From Arthrobacter sp. 9AX (GTDB taxonomy: Bacteria > Actinomycetota > Actinomycetes > Actinomycetales > Micrococcaceae): DNA of 64,000 nt. The translations under genes were made by a program, and so were the position numbers. Shown here piece after piece: positions 58,356-64,000 of this stretch. The notes below the pieces were generated by a model. That model saw nothing but the letters and a program-made list of their open reading frames with translations. It did no database searches and had not been told where the DNA came from. Where the stretch lies: NCBI RefSeq assembly GCF_902506095.1, contig NZ_LR733293.1, positions 3,347,089 through 3,411,088 of the forward strand, written 5' to 3'. Each line of letters begins with the position of its first letter. Within the stretch, counting starts at the first letter, position 1.

Positions 58356-60835
58356 GACTCCTCCTTGCCGGGAGCCGCAGCCTGCGGTTCAGCCGGGGCG
58401 ATCGTCTCGCTCACTTCACCCGCTGCCCCGCCCGCCGTCGCCGGAACCCGTCCGGCTCGGGCCGGCCGGGATGCCGTGGTGGTGGGTGCCGGTGCCGGAC
58501 CGGTGGCGTCCGCGACTTTGGTGACCCGCACGGCGGCCGTCTTGAACACGGGCTGTTTCGAAACCGGGTCCCATTCCGTCAAGGTCAGCTCGTTGGCCGC
58601 CGTCGGATGCTGTTCCGGGTCTTCGCCCTCATGGTCATCCCAGTATCCGTAGTGGAAGGGGGCGAAGACGGTGCCGGTGCGGACGCCGGCGATCCGGACG
58701 GGGGCGAACAGGTGACCGCGGCGGGACTCGACCCGGACCTGGTCGCCCTCCCGGAGCTTCAGGCTCTCGGCATCACCCGGGGACATCTCCACCCACATGG
58801 ACGGGGCGGCATCGTGCAGCTGCGGCGCGCGGCCGGTCTTGGTGCGGGTGTGGAAATGGTAGGCGGTCCGTCCCGTGGTGTAGCGCAAGGGGTACTCGCC
58901 GTCAGGGGTTTCATGCGCCCCCTGGTACGGCGCCGTTTTGAAAATGGCCCGACCGTTGGGTGCCATCGCCTTGAACGCCTGAGGGCCAACAGACGCCCCG
59001 GTGGTCAGGTCGTGGCCGTAGTCTTCGGTGTCTTCACCGTGGGTGGGGAAAGTCCCATCGCCGTAAAGCCGGTCGGTTCCGTCCGGATGCTCATCGTTGA
59101 CCGGCCACGGGATGCCGCTGCCGCCACGCAACCGCTCGTAGCTGAGGCCTGTGTAGTCGCAGGGCCTGCCCCTGCTGCATTCCCGCCAGGCATTGAAACC
59201 GTCCTCGGGGCCCTCCCAATCGAGCAGCGGGCCGCCGGAGTTGGTGCGAAAATCCATCCGCCGCGAATACTCCAGGAAGATCTGCAGGTCGCTCCGGGCC
59301 TGGCCCGGCGGTTCCACCGCCTGCTCGGACAGGTGGACCGTACGGTTGACGTTGGTGAACGTCCCCGTTTTTTCACCCCAGGCCGCGGCGGGCAGGACAA
59401 CGTCGGCATACTTCGTGGTCTCGGTCATGTAGAGGTCCTGCACCACCAGGAAAAGGTCCGGTTTGGAAAGGATCCCGCGGATCCGCGGCAGTTGGGGCAT
59501 CGACACCGCAGGGTTCGTGGCAGAGATCCACAGGAATTTGATGGAGCCCTGCTCGGCATACCGGAAGATCTGGGCTGCGTGGGTGGGCGGTGCCCAGTGC
59601 GAGATAACCAGCTCGTCCACGTCCCACAGTTCGGCCAACTCCTTGATGTGCTCCGGGTTCTCCCAGTTGCGGAAGCCCGGCAGATCGCCGTCGGCCCCTG
59701 CCTCGCGGGTGTTCTGCGCGGTGGGCTGGCCGTTCATCTGCAGGATGCCGCAGCCGGGCTGGCCTATCATGCCGCGCAGCAGGTGCAGGTTGTTGACCTG
59801 GCAGGAGGAGGCGGTGGCCTGGCTGGACTGGTAGAAACCCTGCAGCACGGTGGAGAGCACCCTTCGGGAAGTGCCGAAAATCCTCGCCGCCTCCACCACG
59901 GCGGACGCGTCCACCCCGCATTCGGCGGCCACGGCCTCGGGCGTCCACTGCTCGATCTGGTCCGCCAGGTCCTCGAAGCGCAGGGTGTGGCTGGCGATGT
60001 ACTCCTCATCGATCCAGCCGTTGCGGATCACCTCACGGACCAGCCCATGCATCAATGCAAGGTTGGTTCCCGGCCGCACGGGCAGGTGGACGTCCGCGTG
60101 CCGGGCCACTTCGGTGGGGCGGGGGTCCACACACACCACCAGCGGCTTGTCCGGCCCGGAAATCCGGTCCAGGACCCGCGCCCAGAGCACCGTCTGGGTT
60201 TCGGCCATGTTGTGGCCGTAGAGGAAGATCGCATCGCACTCGTCAATGTCCGTGTAACTGCCGGGCTGGCCGTCGGAGCCGAACGACTCCTTCATCGCCG
60301 CCGCCGCCGTGGCCGTGCAGAGCCGGGTGTTGCCGTCCATATGCGGGGTGCCGAGGCCGGCCTTGCCGATGACGCCCAGGGCGTAGTACTCCTCCAGGAA
60401 CAACTGGCCAGAGGTATAGAAGCCGTGGCTCAGCGGCCCCTTTTCCTGCAGCAGTGCCTTGCTGCGGGACACGATCCGCCCCATGGCGGTGTCCCAGTCG
60501 GTCTCCACCAGTTCGCCGTTTTCGCGGATCAGGGGCCGGGCCAGCCGGTCCTTGTTGCTGACGCCCTGCCACGAGGCGAAGAGCCCTTTCGGACCCAGCC
60601 GGCCGTGGTTGACGCGGTCCGCCGCCCGCCCCCTCACGCCCACCATGGCACCGTCCTTGACCGCGATGTCGATGCCGCAGCCGTTGCTGCACAGGACGCA
60701 GGCCGACTGTACCCAGCGGTCCACGTCCTGTCCGGTCAGCCCCTTGGCGAGGACCTGGTCCACCCGTACCGGCCACTGCTCCCCCTGGGCGTACGGCGTC
60801 CGCGTTCCCCAAATGTCAGCAATCCGGTCCACCAT
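58352..60835 (-). CDS. Molybdopterin (bis-MGD) oxidoreductase with incomplete Fe-S motif
   Basis: 827-residue enzyme of the NapA/NarB/formate-dehydrogenase superfamily. Fe-S site: CVLCSNGCGIDI gives three ligands; the position of the fourth Cys reads GRLGPKG where NapA-type proteins have RLCPKG, so the cluster ligand is missing. Mo-ligand region TRLCTATAAAAMKESF has a Cys. C-terminal MGD domain spans about 640-770 (PLRYTTGRTAYHFHTRTKTGRAP, ESRRGHLFAPVRIAG, FAPFHYGYWDD); the last 55 residues are Ala/Pro-rich. No signal peptide, so cytosolic. Reaction unknown. First gene of a six-gene operon. Confidence 0.85.
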   Translation of the reverse strand: MVDRIADIWGTRTPYAQGEQWPVRVDQVLAKGLTGQDVDRWVQSACVLCSNGCGIDIAVKDGAMVGVRGRAADRVNHGRLGPKGLFASWQGVSNKDRLARPLIRENGELVETDWDTAMGRIVSRSKALLQEKGPLSHGFYTSGQLFLEEYYALGVIGKAGLGTPHMDGNTRLCTATAAAAMKESFGSDGQPGSYTDIDECDAIFLYGHNMAETQTVLWARVLDRISGPDKPLVVCVDPRPTEVARHADVHLPVRPGTNLALMHGLVREVIRNGWIDEEYIASHTLRFEDLADQIEQWTPEAVAAECGVDASAVVEAARIFGTSRRVLSTVLQGFYQSSQATASSCQVNNLHLLRGMIGQPGCGILQMNGQPTAQNTREAGADGDLPGFRNWENPEHIKELAELWDVDELVISHWAPPTHAAQIFRYAEQGSIKFLWISATNPAVSMPQLPRIRGILSKPDLFLVVQDLYMTETTKYADVVLPAAAWGEKTGTFTNVNRTVHLSEQAVEPPGQARSDLQIFLEYSRRMDFRTNSGGPLLDWEGPEDGFNAWRECSRGRPCDYTGLSYERLRGGSGIPWPVNDEHPDGTDRLYGDGTFPTHGEDTEDYGHDLTTGASVGPQAFKAMAPNGRAIFKTAPYQGAHETPDGEYPLRYTTGRTAYHFHTRTKTGRAPQLHDAAPSMWVEMSPGDAESLKLREGDQVRVESRRGHLFAPVRIAGVRTGTVFAPFHYGYWDDHEGEDPEQHPTAANELTLTEWDPVSKQPVFKTAAVRVTKVADATGPAPAPTTTASRPARAGRVPATAGGAAGEVSETIAPAEPQAAAPGKEES

Positions 60836-60900
60836 GGAGGTTTCCCTTCGATCCGCAGTTGCAGGCCAGCCCTTCGGTGGACCGATCTTTCTCCCACAAT

Positions 60901-60916
60901 AGTAAGCACGCTGACT
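60901..60916. promoter_or_regulatory. AGTAAGC-n-GCTGACT palindrome between Mo operon and kinase
   Basis: AGTAAGCACGCTGACT in the 208-bp gap between the divergent molybdopterin operon (start 60835) and histidine kinase (start 61044), with TATTATC directly after it on the plus strand and TTACTAT on the minus strand. One mismatch from symmetry. Matches the site at 4021. Confidence 0.5.
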
Positions 60917-61043
60917 ATTATCTACTCTGGCCCGCCGGCAGCCTTGCGGGGCCGAGGCAGGCGGCGTAATGCTTTATCCGGGAAAGGAGGCAGCCAGTAG
61001 GCTTCAGAAGATACTGACCTGTTGGGCAGGATTAGGGGGAAGT

Positions 61044-62714
61044 ATGTTTTTCGAGTCGGTCGCGCGTTACTTCCGGACGCTGGGCGCCAGGGGCCAAACG
61101 GTGATGTTCCAGCTTCCGCTGTCCATCACCATGCTGCTTGTGGTGGTGCTGGCTGCGCTGCTGCATCCAAATTTCCGATGGACCGAAGCATTCCTGTTCA
61201 CCCTGGCAGGCCATCTCGTCTTACTTGCCGCCTGCGCGCTGATCCCCTGGGAGCGGCTGCCGGAACGGGCGACCCTCACCATCCCCGTCCTGGACTGCCT
61301 CGCCATAGGCCTGACCCGTGAAGCAGGCGACCAGTACCTTGCGGTGCTGAGTTTCCTGCTCCTGTTTCCTGTCGCGTGGCTGTCCTACGGCCCGCGCCGC
61401 AGTGGGATGGGCATCGCAGTACTGGCCGCCCTGCTGAGCGTCGCACTGCCACCGGCAATCCTCGGCACGGGCTACACCAGCGCCGCCTTCATCCGCATTG
61501 TGCTCCTGACGGTCATCCTCGGAGCCATGGCCCTCATCATTCATGGGGTGGCCAATGCGCTCTGCCGGCATCGCTCGATGCTCGAAGCACAGGAAGCCGA
61601 GGTGCGGCGGCTGCTGGCGGCCAGCGAAGACCGCGAGCGGCTGCTCTCCACTGTCGTGGACACAGTCAGCGTCACCGTCTGCGCACTCGACGATCATGGC
61701 CGAACCATCCTCACCAACCAGCGCCAAGGGAGCCACCCCGCCGGAGCCATCTGCGCAGAGCAACCCGCTGAGGGACGCGCGGACTTCCCGGTGTACGGCG
61801 TGGACCGGAAACAGCTCCTTCCCCGGGAACGGCACCCGCGCACCCGCGCCGCCCGGGGTGAGGCCTTCACCGACGAACTGCTCTGGATCGGCAGCGGATC
61901 CAGCCAGCGCGCATACTCGGCCACCTGCCGGCTGATCAAGAATCCGGACGGCCGGCACGCCGGCGCCGTCCTGGCCCTGACGGACGTCACCGCGCTGATG
62001 GAGGCGCTCTCCGCCAAGGACCAGTTTGTGGCAAGCGTCTCCCATGAGCTCAGGACGCCGCTGACGTCCATCCTGGGCTACCTTGCCCTGGCCCTTGACG
62101 ACGAGGGCCTGGATCCGGACCTCGAACACTGCCTGGGTGTGGCAAAACGCAACGCCGAACGCCTCCTGACCCTGGTGGGCGACCTGCTCACTACCGCATC
62201 CGGCACGGTGACCGTCAGTCCCCGCCCGGCGGACCTTGCCGAGGTGGCCGCCCACAGCGTCGAAGCCGCGCAGCCACGTGCCAGGGCCGGCGGCGTCACT
62301 CTCAACCTGGAAACCGGCGGTCCCGCCACCGGGAGGTTCGATCCCGACCGGATGGGGCAGGTCATCGACAACCTGGTATCCAACGCCATCAAATACACCC
62401 CCGACGGCGGCACAGTCACCGTCCGCGTCAGCACCACGGGGGACAACCTTCGGTGCCAGGTGGCCGACACCGGCGCCGGGATGACCGAAGAGGACCTCGC
62501 CCAGGCCTTCACCCGGTTCTTCCGCACTGCCAAAGCCCACTCCTCAGCCATTCCCGGCGCCGGCCTGGGGCTCGCGATCACCAGGGCCATCGTCGAAAAC
62601 CACCGCGGCAACATCGCCCTCGCCAGCACGCACGGAAAAGGAACGACGGTCACCGTGACCCTGCCGGACGCGGACGCGCTGGCCAGGACGCTGGTATCCG
62701 CCTCCGGGACTTGA
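61044..62714 (+). CDS. Sensor histidine kinase, orphan
   Basis: 556-residue membrane kinase. Five or six N-terminal helices (residues 20-170) form an integral membrane sensor without a large external loop, then a PAS-like region (about 195-325; TVVDTVSVTVCALDDHGRTILTNQ), the H-box ASVSHELRTPLTSILGYLALAL at 335, and the ATPase domain with VIDNLVSNAIKYTPDGG, VADTGAGM and GAGLGLAITRAIVENHRG. The ATG at 61044 has AGGGGGA at 3-4 bp. No response regulator is adjacent, so its partner lies elsewhere. Confidence 0.9.
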   Translation: MFFESVARYFRTLGARGQTVMFQLPLSITMLLVVVLAALLHPNFRWTEAFLFTLAGHLVLLAACALIPWERLPERATLTIPVLDCLAIGLTREAGDQYLAVLSFLLLFPVAWLSYGPRRSGMGIAVLAALLSVALPPAILGTGYTSAAFIRIVLLTVILGAMALIIHGVANALCRHRSMLEAQEAEVRRLLAASEDRERLLSTVVDTVSVTVCALDDHGRTILTNQRQGSHPAGAICAEQPAEGRADFPVYGVDRKQLLPRERHPRTRAARGEAFTDELLWIGSGSSQRAYSATCRLIKNPDGRHAGAVLALTDVTALMEALSAKDQFVASVSHELRTPLTSILGYLALALDDEGLDPDLEHCLGVAKRNAERLLTLVGDLLTTASGTVTVSPRPADLAEVAAHSVEAAQPRARAGGVTLNLETGGPATGRFDPDRMGQVIDNLVSNAIKYTPDGGTVTVRVSTTGDNLRCQVADTGAGMTEEDLAQAFTRFFRTAKAHSSAIPGAGLGLAITRAIVENHRGNIALASTHGKGTTVTVTLPDADALARTLVSASGT

Positions 62715-63024
62715 GCCACTCTTGAGCAAGACTTGCCCGTTTCCGCCCAGACTCTTGAGGAAGCGCGTGCACAGTATTCCGTGTAAGGCCAAAAACGCGA
62801 GGCAACTGCAAACCGGGATCTGGGCCCGGTAGCGCCAAGGCCTTGATCGGAGTAACAACCGAGTCTCATGGCTTGGCGGCGCTAAGCAGCTGGCACCGCC
62901 AAGCCAGTCCCTCCCCGGCGGTTCCGCAGCGCACGCACTCCAACGGTCTACCTAAATCCTCCTTTTCGGTAGTCCTAAATGGAGTTATCGTCTTCGCAGT
63001 ACCCCCGATCACGAGGACGAGACG
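62715..63024. other. 310-bp intergenic region upstream of mntH
   Basis: No gene seen. It contains a REP-like stretch near 62830-62887 (AGCGCC...GGCGCT, family A remnants) and, closer to mntH, two direct TA-N2-CCTAAAT-like copies (CTACCTAAATCC at 62948 and TAGTCCTAAATGG at 62971) that could bind a Mn2+ or iron regulator. Confidence 0.35.
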
Positions 63025-64000
63025 ATGGTTGCGCGGACCTTGCAAAAACCTCCGTTGACCGGCCGCCGATGGTCACGGCTGCTGCTGATGGGGCCCGCCT
63101 TCGTGGCGGCCATCGCCTACGTGGATCCAGGGAACGTAGCGGCCAACCTGACCGCAGGCGCCAACTACGGCTACCTCCTCGTGTGGGTTCTTGTGGCCGC
63201 CAATGCGATGGCGGTACTGGTGCAGTACCAGTCCGCCAAACTCGGGTTGGCCACGGGACTGAGCCTCCCCGAGATCCTGGGAAAGCGCCTCGGCAACGGC
63301 AAGCGGCGCCTGTACTGGCTGCAGGCGGAAGTGGTTGCCGGTGCGACGGACATGGCAGAGGTCATCGGTGGTGCGGTGGCCTTGAACCTGCTGTTCGGGC
63401 TTCCACTGCTGGCCGGGGGCCTTCTTATCGGCCTGGCATCGATGCTGCTGCTGGCTCTGCAGACCGCGCGGGGCCAGAAATCTTTCGAGTATGCGATCCT
63501 GACGCTGCTGGGAGTCATCGCGGTGGGGTTTATGTCCGGGCTTTTCGTCAACCCGCCCGATGGACCCAGCACCCTGGGCGGCCTGGTCCCCAGGTTCGAG
63601 GGGACGGATACCGTCCTGCTGGCGGCCAGCATGCTCGGAGCAACGGTTATGCCGCACGCCATCTACCTGCATTCGGCGCTGGCCCGGGACCGGCACGGCT
63701 TCCCGGAGGACCCCGCCGTGCGGACCCGGCTGATCCGGGCTACCCGGTTCGACGTCGCCGGCGCCCTCATGCTGGCCGGGGTAGTGAACATTGCCATGCT
63801 CCTGTTGGCTGCTTCCAGCCTGCGCGGCATTGAAGGGACGGACACCATTGCCGGTGCCCACGCCGCTGTATCGACGGCGCTGGGTCCGGTCATCGGAGTG
63901 GTGTTCGCGGTGGGGCTGCTGGCTTCCGGCCTGGCCTCCACCTCAGTGGGCTGCTACGCCGGTGCCACCATCATGGGCGGCCTCCTGAAGTTCCGGGTGC
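63025..64000 (+). CDS. mntH: Nramp divalent metal transporter (partial, runs off end)
   Basis: At least 325 residues of an Nramp/MntH proton-coupled Mn2+/Fe2+ importer, cut by the window end. Helix 1 has the signature AAIAYVDPGNVAANL; helix 6 has SMLGATVMPHAIYLHSALA, both contributing to the metal site (DPGN and MPH). GAGGA lies 8 bp before the ATG at 63025. Upstream direct repeats may reflect metal-dependent control. Confidence 0.93.
   Translation, partial: MVARTLQKPPLTGRRWSRLLLMGPAFVAAIAYVDPGNVAANLTAGANYGYLLVWVLVAANAMAVLVQYQSAKLGLATGLSLPEILGKRLGNGKRRLYWLQAEVVAGATDMAEVIGGAVALNLLFGLPLLAGGLLIGLASMLLLALQTARGQKSFEYAILTLLGVIAVGFMSGLFVNPPDGPSTLGGLVPRFEGTDTVLLAASMLGATVMPHAIYLHSALARDRHGFPEDPAVRTRLIRATRFDVAGALMLAGVVNIAMLLLAASSLRGIEGTDTIAGAHAAVSTALGPVIGVVFAVGLLASGLASTSVGCYAGATIMGGLLKFRV

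Noticed and set aside
58607-61000. Long plus-strand open frame (797 codons) opposite the molybdopterin oxidoreductase
   Set aside because: Antisense shadow of a clear enzyme gene; residue composition (Gly, His, Val, Arg-rich) is typical of spurious frames.
1-64000. tRNA or rRNA genes
   Set aside because: No sequence with cloverleaf features (GGTTCGAATC-type T-arm with matching acceptor stem) was noticed; a tRNAscan-SE run would be decisive.

Overview
The window is a chromosomal segment of a high-GC actinobacterium. Several things point to the Micrococcaceae (Arthrobacter/Pseudarthrobacter type): menaquinone rather than ubiquinone genes, an FprA-type ferredoxin reductase, a 4Fe-4S APS reductase, many GTG starts with GTGA/ATGA overlaps, and dispersed short palindromes of the kind common in that family. 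The organism assignment is inference. No tRNA, rRNA, insertion sequence, phage or CRISPR array was found. The segment reads as ordinary chromosome with small accessory patches near 22.2-22.7, 33.1-35.7 and 41-45 kb.

Layout. 0-6.6 kb: an MFS permease with its FCD-type GntR regulator, an AI-2E-type permease, small membrane/hypothetical genes, a DUF1206 protein and an in-frame catalase-fold/SRPBCC fusion. 6.7-21.1 kb: an assimilatory sulfur island, all on the minus strand: ferredoxin-NADP reductase, cysG, an ABM monooxygenase, a sulfonate-type ABC transporter, then cbiX, sir, cysH, cysD and cysN. It is interrupted by rtcB (minus) and a degenerate HPt-like gene (plus). Sulfate is activated by CysDN, reduced by CysH and Sir, CysG and CbiX supply siroheme, and FprA can supply reduced ferredoxin. 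21.1-36.7 kb: menaquinone genes (prenyl diphosphate synthase, menJ, menG, menF, menD, menC) with an amino-acid ABC transporter, a VOC protein and a Tat-exported PhoX between them. 36.7-47.8 kb: CorA, an ArsR/AHSA1 pair, two MFS permeases, PAP2 and LssY_C proteins, two proteins with SipW-type signal peptides, a hydrolase and small unknown genes. 47.9-54.8 kb: an RsbQ-like hydrolase coupled to a PAS-GGDEF-EAL protein, a TrkH/APC permease pair, and a second HPt-like paralog. 54.8-64 kb: an HTH/DUF2975 pair, an SDR, a six-gene molybdopterin oxidoreductase operon with several tiny membrane proteins, an orphan histidine kinase, and a partial Nramp transporter running off the end.

The strongest non-coding signal is a promoter architecture shared by cysG, ssuA-type and sir operons: a GTGAC-N15-GTGAC pair ending exactly 17 bp upstream of a plausible -35, a 17-18 bp spacer, a -10 of the form TANNGT, then 6 nt to the start codon (apparently leaderless). 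A second recurring signal is an AGTA(A)-n-(T)TACT palindrome upstream of several regulatory or stress-like genes. The best candidates for undescribed biology are the molybdopterin operon, the RsbQ/PAS/c-di-GMP pair and the two HPt paralogs whose phosphorylatable histidine is replaced by leucine.
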